Part shown: one piece after another, positions 12,206-22,965 of the stretch
How positions within the stretch are numbered: position 1 is the first letter of the stretch
Layout: every line of letters begins with the position of its first letter
Assembly: GCA_025602905.1 (NCBI GenBank)
Contig: JAHLKI010000010.1
Span: 248,001 to 312,000, forward strand
Origin: Phlyctochytrium arcticum
Taxonomy: Eukaryota > Chytridiomycota > Chytridiomycetes > Chytridiales > Chytridiaceae
Direction: 5' to 3'
Length of the DNA stretch: 64,000 bases
Position numbers and translations under genes: made by a program
The notes under the pieces: generated by a model
What the model saw: the letters and a program-made list of their open reading frames with translations, nothing else
The model's database searches: none
What the model was told of the DNA's origin: nothing

Positions 12206-13270
12206 TTTGTAAACGAAACAAAAAAAATGAAAGAAACTTTCCCCAGTAAACTGGTTTTCGTCTAGTAGTTTTTTTCCACTCGAGCTATATGAACAAACGA
12301 TTAATCCTTCACCGTAGTCATTCAACTTTTGCTTCAGACCGACAACCTCATGATTTATTATTACCGCTGCCAATTCAAGTTGATGACCAGGTTACAACCA
12401 TTTGCAATGTCTGATTCATTATCCGCAGATTGCTTCCAATTGCTTGATCTTGGCTGTTCATCCGTTCATTTGGCTCTGGAGGATGATTCCAAGGATGCAT
12501 TTTCTTTCCTGAATTGATGAGATTCACAGACAACGCTGATCAGATGCCACGAAGCAAACGCTTGCCATTACAAGTTTTTAACGAGTTCGAGAGGTCCATT
12601 TGACACATTCCGGAGGAGAAGTCGCTTCGCAGAGTGTTGTACATTGACATAAACTAATTCGCATTTGGAACCCCACGGTTTTCAGAAACGCGTGAACGCT
12701 CACTGAGAGGCCTCGACAAACAGAAGCGATGGACCAAACAAAAAGACATTTGATTGATGCGCCATCTCCTGCCATGCGGCGCTGAAGAGGGTAATAGTCG
12801 ATCTGCTTATCCCTGTGGATTCGAGTCGTGGGTCAGGATGATAAAGATGGACATTGTTATGCAACTCGATTTCGGGTTATGCTTCTGGTGTAATGGCAGT
12901 ATATGTTTCCGCACGTACCGTGGGAATTGTGGAGGCTGTGGCCAGATCGCAAACCGTTACCTTGCAACGGAAGCCGACTGATTTTACCTTTGTTTTCTGG
13001 ACTGCATATATTCACACTCTGCCTCCGACACATATTCCTGGCGTATCCACTATTCAGGGGAGATTGTCCTGCCGTTTGACGAATCTTGCAAAAGTTGACA
13101 CTATTGTTTTGCATCACAGTCGGAAGGTCGGAAGAGTATTTAGCTGAGTATTCCAGCACTACAACGATGAGGGTTCTGTAGAATAATAGTGAATCCTCAG
13201 TGTCAAGCCTCCTTTTGATGACTTGAGCAGCTTATAAGGCAATGGGATAGTAGTTGCAACCTCTTGTTGA
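12206..13270. other. Intergenic, no supported gene
   Basis: Only short frames without family resemblance; no further copy of the hairpin was seen. Confidence 0.35.
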
Positions 13271-14290
13271 CGAGATCTCAACCCAATCTCCATGCAATGG
13301 GAGTCCTGAAAGCTCCAGAGAAGCTTTGCCACTTCATAACATAAGTTTTGAAGTCTCCCTCAGCAGCCTCAGAGTATCATGTGAGCGATGGTGATTGCAA
13401 GATCGTCAGCCGTTAAAGTGGTAAATTTCAAGCTCCGCCTGCGGCCTGTCAAACCACAGGAAAACTGTGCCACTTCTGGATCGATCGACAGAGTGTCAGT
13501 GTGAGAACCTTTTTCCTCATCCCTCTCAATCTCGCGTTCATCCTCATCGCTTGGTTTCTGCGAAGTGGAGGAAACCGCCATGGCCCCATTGCCCACATTT
13601 TCCCTAAATTGAGGCCGACCACCCGCATTGTTTGGCCGTGCAATCTTGACTCAATTGCCTGTGACTCTCCGAACGCCCGTCAATCGAGCCGGGCTTCCGT
13701 TCTGTAAGAAACAACACGCACTCGTCAAATACATCAACGAAGATGTGTCCGCCCAGGCATATAACTTGCTCCGAAATGCCTTCCCTTCTGACAATTGCCG
13801 TGTCATGCCGTGCAAGATCTGGATGCGGCATCACCACGTCAAAGGTCAAGTTTCGGGACCATGCTTCGCCATACAGACGGATTTCAGAATTGGATTTAAT
13901 ATCAATGGTAAATACCCTAGACGGCATGCTGCACCAGGAGGACCATTTTTAAACATTTACATATCCATTTTTGTATAGATCTCTTAGTGAAAAGTTCGTT
14001 GCGAAGCAGGCCTCACGCGTCGATTCCTACATGTACAGGGACGCGTCAGCATCAATATCGCCAATATTCTGCAAGAATCAAGGGGCCTCTTCCTTGGATC
14101 CCTCTTGCTTTTCCGTTCGACCCTCTACTTTAGCCCGCCATGCAAACCCGTACCTGGGGTATGTCCGCGCACGGCAAGCTTTGCTGACCTTCCGAATTTT
14201 TTTACTAACTTTCTGTGATTTAGGCATCCACCTAGAGCCTGGGAGATTATACCGCAAACTTCTAAAAAGAAACCTCCATATAACATTCGC
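13271..14290 (+). repeat. Repeat unit copy 2 (pairs with 5818-6860)
   Basis: Same order of landmarks as copy 1: an upstream block, the segment coding RAGLPFCKKQHALVKYINED and VSAQAYNLLRNAF (plus strand, about 13670-13790), an intron-like segment with donor GTAAATAC at 13909 and acceptor TATAG at about 13978, then a basic segment and the start of the nucleoplasmin-like gene at 14140. Between the copies, several differences in the VSAQAYNLLRNAF stretch fall at third codon positions of the plus frame, so the plus strand is the likelier original coding strand; an antisense frame (13604-13927) is also open. Whether the upstream part is still expressed is unknown. Confidence 0.6.
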
Positions 14291-14696
14291 TGCGCTGGGC
14301 GCCCAGCAACCACCACACCCGGGTAATTCGGCGCTGATCATCAGCTTTGGCGAGCGGGACGTAGATGTCTGCTCCCTCACACCAGGGTCGAGGGAGCAGC
14401 TGCCTCTTGACCTTCAATACCAGAAGGGCGACTACATTGTAATTTCCGCCAAGGGAAATTGCAGCATTGACGTGACAGGAATCAGCCTTCTGTCTCAGCA
14501 GGAAACGAACAACGCCGGGTTTATGGTATCCCAACAAGGCGGGATGAGCGCCAAGCGCAAGAGGGATACTCTCCCTGCCGCCAACGACGCCCGCAAGAGG
14601 GCAAGAAGGGTGGCAACACCGACAGTGTTGCCTTGCAACAAACACGAGCCGAGACCTACTCTCAACGAGCAGGCTCGCCCCATCTGGCGGTACTGA
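14140..14696 (+). CDS. Nucleoplasmin-like (FKBP-NPL) domain protein without a PPIase domain
   Basis: Two exons (14140-14158 and 14224-14696) give 163 residues. The 65-bp intron has a perfect GTATGT donor, a CTAAC branch site and a TTTAG acceptor. The first 95 residues follow the N-terminal nucleoplasmin-like fold of FKBP39/46-type histone-chaperone immunophilins: start WGIHLEPGRLY, then LHITFAALG, then VCSLTPGSREQLPLDL and ending CSIDVTGISLL. The tail is basic (KRKRD, ARKRARR), resembling a nuclear localisation signal, and stops where an FKBP protein would continue into an acidic region and its isomerase domain. It is thus either a stand-alone NPL histone chaperone or a 3'-truncated FKBP gene. 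It sits at the end of a duplicated unit whose other copy has lost this frame. Confidence 0.65.
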
Positions 14697-14789
14697 ATGG
14701 CTTGATTCTATACATATATTTCTAGTACTCGTATTTCTCAATACAATTCTGCCATAAATAAAGCATAGTACTCCCAAAACTACCAAAAT

Positions 14790-15330
14790 GCGCCCAGCAT
14801 CTTTATCCGCAGTCTTTTTTCTATCCTGAATTTTCAACATTTCCTCCTCTACTGAATTGAGCAGAATGTATCGTTTCACTGGAGCAGGTCAGGTTTGGCC
14901 CAGTCGATGAACGCGATCGATAGTTTGTTGTTCTACCAGAGCCTGGAAGATCGAAAAGGGCGGTCAAAGTTATGTTTCCACCAAACAAGAAATCCGTTTT
15001 GAACATACATTCCACCAAGGTCCCAAGATAACCACAAATCTGGCTCTCACCAAATTCAACCCCATACCCGCACTTCGTACCGATGTCAATAGCACTGTAG
15101 CCTCGCCGGGACCCTCTACCTCTTCCCGCGCAAATGTGAGCGAAACATCTTCGCGCTGCTTCTGACTCAAGCTCCCGTCTAATCTCACAAACTGGAAGCC
15201 GTGATCTCGTAAGAGAGGTTCGCAATAATTGAGCATCGACGTCAACTGGCAAAATATAAAGGACTAGGGTGGTGGTCACGGAGTTGAATGAGATCGGCCA
15301 TCAAAGCTTTCAGCTTCGTTGAGGGGGGCG
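14790..15330 (-). pseudogene. SNF2-family helicase C-terminal remnant
   Basis: The minus strand encodes, in order, pieces of the C-terminal helicase lobe of a Rad5/Rad16/HLTF-type SNF2 ATPase: STKLKALMADLIQLRDHHP (about 15327-15271), QLTSMLNYCEPLLRDHGFQF and VRLDGSLSQKQRED, the motif-V equivalent SVRSAGMGLNL, and, after an intron-like gap, QQTIDRVHRLGQT. The first and second pieces lie in different frames, and the RVHRLGQT segment is followed at once by a TGA before VKRYILLNSVEEEMLKIQDR resumes in the same frame. No N-terminal helicase lobe is found upstream. The gene is broken and truncated. Confidence 0.75.
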
Positions 15331-15919
15331 GATCATGGCGTCAAAGGCGGAGGGCTGGTGCTGCCGGTGGGCGACAATGGTGCATCCATGGCGGCTAAGA
15401 ACGAAGTAAACGGGTTGAGAGCCTTCCGACAGCTTTGAAGTGGACCGTACAAGAGCTTGCGGGGCGGGGCGCGAACAACGTCCAAAAGTTCTCCCATCTT
15501 AACCTCCTGCGTCCTTTGTTCAAGTTTGTTGGGCTGCATATATCCGCTCGCTCTCCGCTCTGTTCGCCACGTATGGTAGAGACGGTTTCTCTCAATTGTT
15601 TTGACATTTTAGGCCAGCATTCCCAGGCCAACATTCGGGCTGTTGCCAAATGTTTATGTCACAGTCATGACAACCATTTATATAATTGGTCAGCGCCGGA
15701 AGGTCGCCGAGTTCAGAAAGCTGTATTCAGTCGGTGGTCCAAGCGATCCACAGGTCAATTTTGAAAAGGTATCTTGGGGGTAGACTAGAGGTTGTATTTA
15801 TTTTATCTTTTCCCCGCTCCGAACTGGTCGGCAATAGCAGCTGGAGTCAATCCCGCAACCTTCCAGCCAACAACAAGTAGACTGTTATTTTTGCTTCTGC
15901 CGCCCGACAGCTTACAATT
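15331..15919. other. Intergenic, no gene seen
   Basis: Lies between the helicase remnant and the sulfhydryl oxidase gene. Short minus-strand frames may be further debris of the helicase, but no motif was recognised. Confidence 0.35.
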
Positions 15920-16744
15920 ATGCCACTCTTTGATGCAAGCTGGTTTTTCAAGGCACATCCCGCATCGCAGTCAGATCCACCGATTACCACGGCATTTGCA
16001 TCGTTCTTCAATCCTCCCACCCCCGACACATTTACTTCCCGCTCCCCAACTACAGAAGCTCCCATCCCGCATGTTGACCGCGCATCGCCGAATGCGCCCC
16101 CCGTAGAGACGTCTGGAACTCCAGCGCCCAAGACCACAAAGAAGAAAAAGAGAGCTGCGAACCCCGTCAAGAGTTGTGGAGTGTGCAAAGATTTCTCTGT
16201 TTTGCGAAAGAAGAAGAATCCGTACGCGGGCGTGAGTGGTGCTGCAGCAACTTCAGCAGCTGCCGCGGAAGGCGACGGATTTGCCTCCATCTCGACTCCT
16301 ACTGGGATTGCTACTTCTCCATCCTTTATCTCGCACCCAACTTCGGCGGGCACTCCTTCCCAGGAACAGCAGCAGCAGCAGCAGCAGCAAATCCCTACAT
16401 GCCCACCTGACTGGGAGCAACTCGGCCGCTCAACTTGGACTTTCCTGCATTCAATGGCAGCTTACTATCCCGCGAATCCCACCCCAACAGAGCAACTCTC
16501 CATGCGCGCAATGATTACAGGTCTTGGTCGCTTCTACCCCTGCTCATACTGCTCGCGACATTTGCGCCAGGAGATCCTGCGGCATCCACCCGACGTTTCT
16601 AGCAATGTGGCATTGAGTCGGTGGTTCTGCGAAGTTCACAATGAGGTGAATGAACGGGAGGAGAAGCCTCAGTTTGATTGCTCGAAAGTGTTTGAGCGAT
16701 GGAAGGATGGACCCCCCGCAGGGGTTGAATGCCAAGATGCGTAG
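15920..16744 (+). CDS. ERV1: Mitochondrial FAD-linked sulfhydryl oxidase Erv1
   Basis: Single exon, 274 residues. The C-terminal 100 residues form the Erv/ALR domain: CPPDWEQLGRSTWTFLHSMA (FAD-binding helix with W..LGR..W..LH), the redox CxxC in FYPCSYCSRHLR, and the flavin-contacting WFCEVHNEVNE followed by the structural DCSKVFERWKDGP. An upstream shuttle CxxC is seen in KSCGVCKDF at about residue 85. In the family, Erv1 reoxidises Mia40 in the intermembrane space and passes electrons to cytochrome c. Between shuttle and core is a low-complexity linker with nine consecutive Gln encoded by CAG. The N-terminus is Pro/Thr-rich and longer than in yeast (189 residues). Confidence 0.93.
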   Translation: MPLFDASWFFKAHPASQSDPPITTAFASFFNPPTPDTFTSRSPTTEAPIPHVDRASPNAPPVETSGTPAPKTTKKKKRAANPVKSCGVCKDFSVLRKKKNPYAGVSGAAATSAAAAEGDGFASISTPTGIATSPSFISHPTSAGTPSQEQQQQQQQQIPTCPPDWEQLGRSTWTFLHSMAAYYPANPTPTEQLSMRAMITGLGRFYPCSYCSRHLRQEILRHPPDVSSNVALSRWFCEVHNEVNEREEKPQFDCSKVFERWKDGPPAGVECQDA

Positions 16745-17422
16745 CCCCCAAGAGCATAGTTGCATACCGTCTCCTTCCACTACTATTCTTGCCACCTAGT
16801 TTAGACGCGTTACAATTCATACAGTGTACAAATTTATTGCATGTGAGGTTCCAGTCATTCAGAAGGAACTGGTAGAGAATTTCTTTATAACACATATCAC
16901 ACACATTGCAGAGTTTTGGCAGTATGGTTTCGGGAGCAGGGCGTGGGAAGGTGATGAGTTACTTAGTTTTAGGGTTGCTGTTGCCATAGCCACGATTGGT
17001 GTTACCTAGTATTGTGCATAGCGCTTGTCAACTAAGTTGCCTCAATTCTGTGAATCTTTCTCTGACAGTTATAAAATTCGAAGCTGCCCAAAGAACTGCC
17101 TTTAGTTCTCCTTATTTTTCAAGTTTTTGGTCTTTACAGCGGCAATTTTTGCAAGTTTTTGTCAGAAGCTACAGTTGAATTCCGGATAACAAGGAGACGG
17201 GGCATTAAATTTGGAAGGAGGCGGCAAAAATATTTGACAACAACATTTAGACTACGTGACAATTGGGGTGGGCGAACAGGAGGGCAGGAGGTGTGCAATA
17301 AATCAAAATTGGGGAGGTGGTATGGGCAGGGACCGACGAACAACGCAACTCTTGTCGGAAAGCATCAAACATCTCTATAACATCACTACGAATCCGACAA
17401 CCCTCTTACCTACAACTCCGTC
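16745..17422. promoter_or_regulatory. Intergenic region upstream of the histone deacetylase gene
   Basis: Holds the 3' flank of ERV1 and the presumed HDAC promoter/leader. No open frame of note; an AT-rich stretch lies at about 17060-17160. Confidence 0.4.
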
Positions 17423-19159
17423 ATGTCCAAACGCCCATACCCTTATCAAGATGGAACATTTAAGTCGAGTAGTTCATCCCCTTTTCCCTCAGCAGTACCC
17501 CCACTTGGCGAGTCGTTAAATGAATCAGTGGTCGGTGTACATTCGAAACCTCGCGTCGCATATTTCTTCAATGAGGAAGTATCATCCTTTCATTATGGGT
17601 ATGTACAATGCATCGATAAACTCTTTCTCATTGCATATCTATATGCTGACGTGGAAGGATTTTGTAGTGAAGGGCATCCAATGAAACCAGCGCGGTTAGC
17701 TCTTACCCACAACTTGGTCATGTCATATGGACTGGATAAGAAGATGATGGTGTTTCGACCGCGGGCCGCTACAGAATCTGAAATAGCAGCATTCCATGCA
17801 GATGATTACGTCGAATTTCTGAAAAGGTAAAATTTAGCCATGCGATGCATATGATATAAGCACTCAATGTCCGGTTTTTTATAGAGTCAATGTGGATAAT
17901 GTCAGCCGGTACAGTACTCATCTGACCCGTTACAATATTGGTGTCGAAGACTGTCCTGTATTTGATGGGGTGTTTGATTTCTGCCAAATTTACACTGGCG
18001 CATCATTGGAGGCTGCCCGCAAATTGCAACAGGGTGTTGCTGATATTGCTGTAAATTGGTCGGGCGGGCTGCATCATGCAAAGAAATGGGAAGCATCGGG
18101 ATTTTGTTACGTCAATGACATTGTTTTGGCCATCTTGGAACTATTGAGGTTAGTTGCACTTGGGCTCGCTAATGTATAAGGGAATGCAGACTTATTTGTG
18201 TACTGCAGGACCCATCCGCGGGTACTTTATGTTGACATTGACGTTCATCACGGCGATGGTGTTCAGGAAGCGTTTTATCTTTCCAATCGTGTCATGACGG
18301 TCTCATTTCATCGCTACGACGGACACTTCTTTCCCGGCTCTGGATCTATTGACGAAAAGGGACGCGGCAAGGGCAAACATTATGCCATAAATGTACCATT
18401 AGCCGAATTCATCGACGATGACGCCTACGCCTACATTTTTCAAAACGTCATGACGGATACCATGGCCATGTTTCGGCCGAGTGTGGTCGTGCTGCAATGC
18501 GGAGCAGATAGTTTGGCTTCGGACCGACTGGGATGCTTCAATCTCAGCATTCGCGGGCACGGGGCCTGTGTCAAATTCATGAAGTCTTTTAATGTTCCCA
18601 TGTTGGTCCTCGGCGGGGGCGGCTACACGGTGCGGAATGTGGCTCGGGCATGGACCTACGAAACGAGCGTGTTGACAGATACGGAACTCGTGAATGACTT
18701 GCCTTATAACATGTTTATGAGCTATTATGGCCCCGACTACAAACTTCATGCCCCCATTGTGGATGCGAATGCGGAAAATGCCAATAGTCGGCAAAGCTTG
18801 GATGGAATACGCGAAAAGTTGCGAGAATATCTGCGCTACGTGGAGCACGCCCCAAGTGTGCAGATGCAGGAAATCCCTGGAGGAGTGGAAAAGTTGTATG
18901 ACAACGGTGACGCCGAGGTAATAATGCCTATACACTTTCTTGTTCCTTGTTATGAATGTGGTCTGAATGTGAATTTTAGGCGGATGAAATGGAAGATTTG
19001 GATGGTGAACGCTCGGAGGATATGGGGCTCTTCTATCAAACCCTCCGAAGTAAGGATAGGGGGCGGGAGGACGAACGGGAGTACTATGGCTCTGCTCAGG
19101 ATCATGATGCGGACGGAAATGAGCCTGAGGAAGATGATGGAGAGGATTTGGAGGTCTGA
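17423..19159 (+). CDS. RPD3: Class I histone deacetylase, Rpd3/HDAC1 type
   Basis: Five exons (17423-17598, 17668-17826, 17885-18148, 18209-18917, 18980-19159), 495 residues; all joins keep frame. The catalytic core is complete: [20 protein letters not shown], the charge-relay/zinc site [20 protein letters not shown], the zinc ligands in [15 protein letters not shown] and the second Asp in [14 protein letters not shown], then [14 protein letters not shown]. In the family this enzyme removes acetyl groups from histone tails as part of Sin3- or NuRD-like corepressors. The N-terminal 40 residues are a Ser-rich extension not found in yeast Rpd3, and the C-terminal exon is acidic ([12 protein letters not shown]). 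Could be Rpd3 or a close paralogue (Hos2 is less likely from the C-terminal tail). Confidence 0.93.
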
Positions 19160-19386
19160 AACCAAGGATACCCAATATTTAAAGTACCGTCTTTTTAATC
19201 GGCCCACGCTGTGTTGCGCCGTGGATTTCTCAATCTCCTAGAACCGATTCTGTGAGCTTTTTTGCTTCAGTTTTTTGTTGTGTCAATTGGCAAATGTATA
19301 TAAGTTGCGAGTAATACAATGTGGTTAGAAATGTTTACAGAAGATCCGAATGATACATGATGAGGTGGAGTTACAATAAACGCGGC

Positions 19387-20796
19387 CTACAACTTGGCGA
19401 TGAGGGCACGCTCAATCTGTTGTTGACGCTCGTGGTGTTTGCGCAGACCGTCCGCTCTCTTGAATTCTTGGCGTGCCATCTGGAGCGTGTGCACTTCATC
19501 GGGTCCGTCGGCAATTCGGAGCGTTCGTACCGATGAATACATGTAGGCCAATGGCAGATCCTGAGAGACACCCGCAGCACCATGCGCCTGAATTGCACGG
19601 TCGATGACTGAGAGTGTCATGTTGGGAACGACAATCTTGGCCATGGCAATTTCACGCAAGGCCTTTTTGGGTCCGAAAGCATCCATGGTGGCAGCGGCGC
19701 GCAGTACCAAAAGACGAGCTTGATCAATCTCGAGCCGGCTCGCGGCTACATCGTGAGCCGTCTTGCCGTGCTGAGCGAGGGTCTTGCCAAATGTCGTGCG
19801 AGCTGCGTTAGTAGCACGCAAGAGATGATACTCTAGAGCACGCTCGGCAATTCCAATGGCGCGCATGCAATGGTGAATGCGCCCGGGTCCGAGCCGACCC
19901 TGGATGATCTCAAATCCGCGGCCCTCTCCCAGAATCATATTGGAGGCGGGTACGCGTACATTGTCAAAGACCATCTCCATGTGTCCATGCGGAGCATCAT
20001 CATATCCGAACACCTGCATGGGGCGGACAATGGTGATGCCACGAGCAGTTGCCGGGACGATAATGACACTTTGTTGAGCGTGCTTGTTGGGGTTTTTGGG
20101 ATCGTTTTTCCCCATAACAAGGTAGACGGCGCAGCGAGGATCCCCAGCACCAGAGATCCACCACTTGCGGCCGTTGACGATATACTCATCTCCGTCGCGG
20201 CGAATCTCTAATTCAATGTTGGTAGCATCAGAGGAGGCCACGGCCGGTTCTGTCATGGCAAAAGCAGACCGAATCTTTCCGTCCATTAAGGGCTCGAGCC
20301 ACTGCTTCTTTTGGGCGGGCGTGCCGTACTTGGCGAATACTTCCATGTTGCCAGTGTCGGGGGCGGAGCAATTACAAGCTTCGGCAGCGAGGTGCGTACG
20401 CCCCATGATCTCGCAGAGTGTAGCATATTCAAGATTGGTCAATCCTGGACTTTCGGGATAGTAGCTAGGCAAGAACAAGTTCCAAAGCCCCAAGGATCGT
20501 GCTCGAGCTTTCAGTTGCTCAATGATTGGAGGAACGACCTACAGCACGGAGAGTAAACAAAAGCGCCAAAAGTCTGAAATTAAACCCATATGGAACATAC
20601 CTTCCAGCGATCTGCTGAGCCCTGAGCCCCTAACTGTGCATGATGGATTTTCTCGGCGGGAATGCATTCAAACTAAAAACTTCTGATGAATATTCCCATA
20701 ACTTTGTCAACGACCTCGGGCGCGTCTTACCTCGACAAACTCCTCCAGGACTTGTTTGAGTTTTTGGACCCGTTCAGAGAGTTGGAATACGCTCAT
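19387..20796 (-). CDS. Acyl-CoA dehydrogenase, ACAD10/11-like, with peroxisomal signal
   Basis: Three exons on the minus strand (20731-20796, 20601-20672, 19387-20538), 429 residues, all phase-0 joins. The order of elements is that of the acyl-CoA dehydrogenase fold: N-terminal helices, [17 protein letters not shown] (flavin/substrate loop), [22 protein letters not shown], a beta domain, then [20 protein letters not shown] and [20 protein letters not shown]. The residues resemble the dehydrogenase half of ACAD10/11 more than mitochondrial ACADs. The protein ends AKL, a type-1 peroxisomal targeting tripeptide, so a peroxisomal role is likely. In peroxisomes the first oxidation step is usually done by acyl-CoA oxidase, which makes a dehydrogenase there notable. 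It is convergent with the HDAC gene (227 bp apart). Confidence 0.88.
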
Positions 20797-21367
20797 CTTT
20801 TGTGAATGGTTTATATGTTTATGTGAAGAAGGAGTGGAAGATCGGGGGATGGAGGTGAGTGGAGAGGGATGGTGGGAGCGAAGAAGGCCGTGACAAACAG
20901 CCCAGTTGGCGCTCGGGCCTTCTTTCTGCCGGCGAGGCGTGCTCACGTTTTGTCGCGGCGGAGCGGCGGAGTGGCGTTGCCGAGCCTTTACGATCTCCAC
21001 TAATGAACAAAAGCATCAACATCTCCATAGCACCTATCGAGTACGGGAGTACGGTGCTATGCTATTGGAGAGTTGGATTGGAGGACCTCGGGATGCTCGG
21101 CCAGATCCTATCTAGCATTTGCCTAACCCTCTCCCCATCTGTGCATGATGTATGACTCTGTGATGTCTCAAACTTGTTCATTTCAATTACCGACTGGATC
21201 GAAGTCGGAAGGCAATGCATTTCTCACTCGGGTAAAGCATGCCTATTGGAATGAAAGCGTAAATTCCCGACGCGTCGCGAAACAAAAACCTAACGCGTAC
21301 GCGTAAGCCAAAAGTGAACTAAAACGAGAATAATAGTCATGGCCAGGGTAAGACTTGATCCCCAGCA
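20797..21367. promoter_or_regulatory. Divergent promoter region with three ACGCGT (MCB-like) sites
   Basis: Separates the acyl-CoA dehydrogenase (minus) and GST-like (plus) genes. ACGCGT occurs at 21270-21275, 21293-21298 and 21299-21304, 64-98 bp before the GST-like start codon. ACGCGT is the core of the MluI cell-cycle box bound by MBF-type factors in fungi. Clustering suggests cell-cycle-linked expression; that is inference. Confidence 0.45.
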
Positions 21368-22829
21368 ATGGGCATCAACTACGACAAATGGGCCAAACTA
21401 GATGAATTTTCGTCGTCGGATGAGGAAGGCGAGTCGGCTCGGAAGAGCACGGCTGCATCCCTCCGGTTTCGAGCCCAGTCGACGGATGAGTCGCTGCCCA
21501 AAGGACGGTTAATTACCATCCCATGGAATACTCATTGTGGTGAGTGAATGAATGAGTTTCAAACTATACGGAAATACTGAGATTTTTTTTCATTTTGGTA
21601 GAGGCAGTTCGATGGGCGCTTGATCGGCATGGAGTTCAATATGTGGAAGAGGATTATCCATGGGGTGCACATTTATGGGCCACATTGGGGTTCTCACTCC
21701 CCATGCCCAAATCGCAACAGGTGGATGTTCCCGTGTTTGAGAGCGGCAACGGGGAGGTGGGTGACTCTCTTCCATCTACTCGTACGAAAATGCTAAGAAA
21801 TTTCGCCATGACTAGATTGTACGCCGGTCGGCCATCGATGTGTTTACCTGGCTCTTCTCCCGTTCCCTTTCCTCGCCCATCCGTCTATACACGCCCCCAT
21901 CCGCGCTCGACCTCCAAACACAATTCGACAATACCCTGGCCCCCGCTGCGCAAGTCATTCTCCTCAATGCCGTGCTGGGCAGTCGCCAGCTGACCCGGAA
22001 ATACCTGATTGACCCTACTCATCTCAACTCTTGGCGCGTGGGATACGCCGTGTTAAGGCCAGTCGTGCACACCGTTTTGAGTTTTCGGTCCGGATGTCGG
22101 GATGCACGGCGCGTAGCCGACGCGTGGGGGGCCGTTCAGATGATATTTGACACGGTTGACGACCAACTCGCCCAGCAAGCGCGTGAGACCCAGATCCGTG
22201 AACCCTACCTATGCGGCAAGACGTTCACGGCCGCCGACATCTCGTTCGCGAGTCACTGCATCCCCATCCTGTTTCCTAACCCGGCCCGAGACACCTTTGC
22301 CGGTCAGATCGGCATGTCCGTACCATCCCTGGACGAGTTGTCTCCAGATGTGGCGGATCGAGTCCGGGCCTTGCGAGCGACACGGGCGGGCAAACATGCC
22401 ATCCGGATGTGGAGAAGGGAGAGAGGCGTCTCGTGCCGCACTTGGCGCTCCAAATACGGGAAAGAGAATAATCCTTGGTGGGCAAATGAGGCACGGCTGG
22501 GTGGTATGGTCTATGGAGGAATCACAGTTTTGGTGGGAGTTGTATTGGCGGTTAGTCGGGAGGCGGGTTGGGTATGGGGTACAGCGCTGTTTAGCCTATG
22601 CTTGATTGCCGCATGTTTGGGACTCTACATGTCTTTTCGACACACCACACTGGCAACCCGAGCGCATCAACTGTTTTTCACACGCTTTGGTAAAGTCGAA
22701 CGTTCCAGCATCGAACCCAAATCACAACCCCCGATATCCCCTGCTGCTCCATCATCTGCTCCATCAACCAAACCCGTCAGAGACGCCTCCACGCTCACCC
22801 CCTCAAGACCAATACATCAGGAGACGTGA
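21368..22829 (+). CDS. GST-like protein with C-terminal membrane segments
   Basis: Three exons (21368-21539, 21602-21756, 21816-22829) give 446 residues. After a Ser/Glu-rich N-terminus (DEFSSSDEEGESARKS), residues about 48-110 look like a thioredoxin-fold GST domain (ITIPWNTHCEAVRWALDRHG, then VDVPVFES). A helical GST C-terminal-like domain follows, including PYLCGKTFTAADISFASHC. Residues about 355-405 contain two hydrophobic segments (MVYGGITVLVGVVLAVS and GTALFSLCLIAACLGLYMSF) able to span a membrane, and the tail is Pro/Ser-rich. A membrane-anchored GST-like protein is implied, in the general manner of GDAP1 or metaxin-type proteins, but no specific family is recognised. The substrate-binding cysteine/serine is not obvious. 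It is convergent with the Mpv17-like gene (136 bp). Confidence 0.65.
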
Positions 22830-22965
22830 ACATGTCTAAAATTTCTCTAAATAAAAATAATTTAATACACTTGTCGTGTGTGGGCGCCTGACTCCTCAAA
22901 AGAGTAGATCTTTGCTGTACAGAAGGGAGCTGACGTAGCAGCTATAGGGATTATGTGGTTCCCTC

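Noticed and set aside
13604..13927. 107-codon minus-strand protein in repeat copy 2
   Set aside because: It reads like a protein and is partly shared with copy 1, but differences between copies change amino acids more often in this frame than in the plus frame. I kept the plus strand as the likelier coding strand without full certainty.
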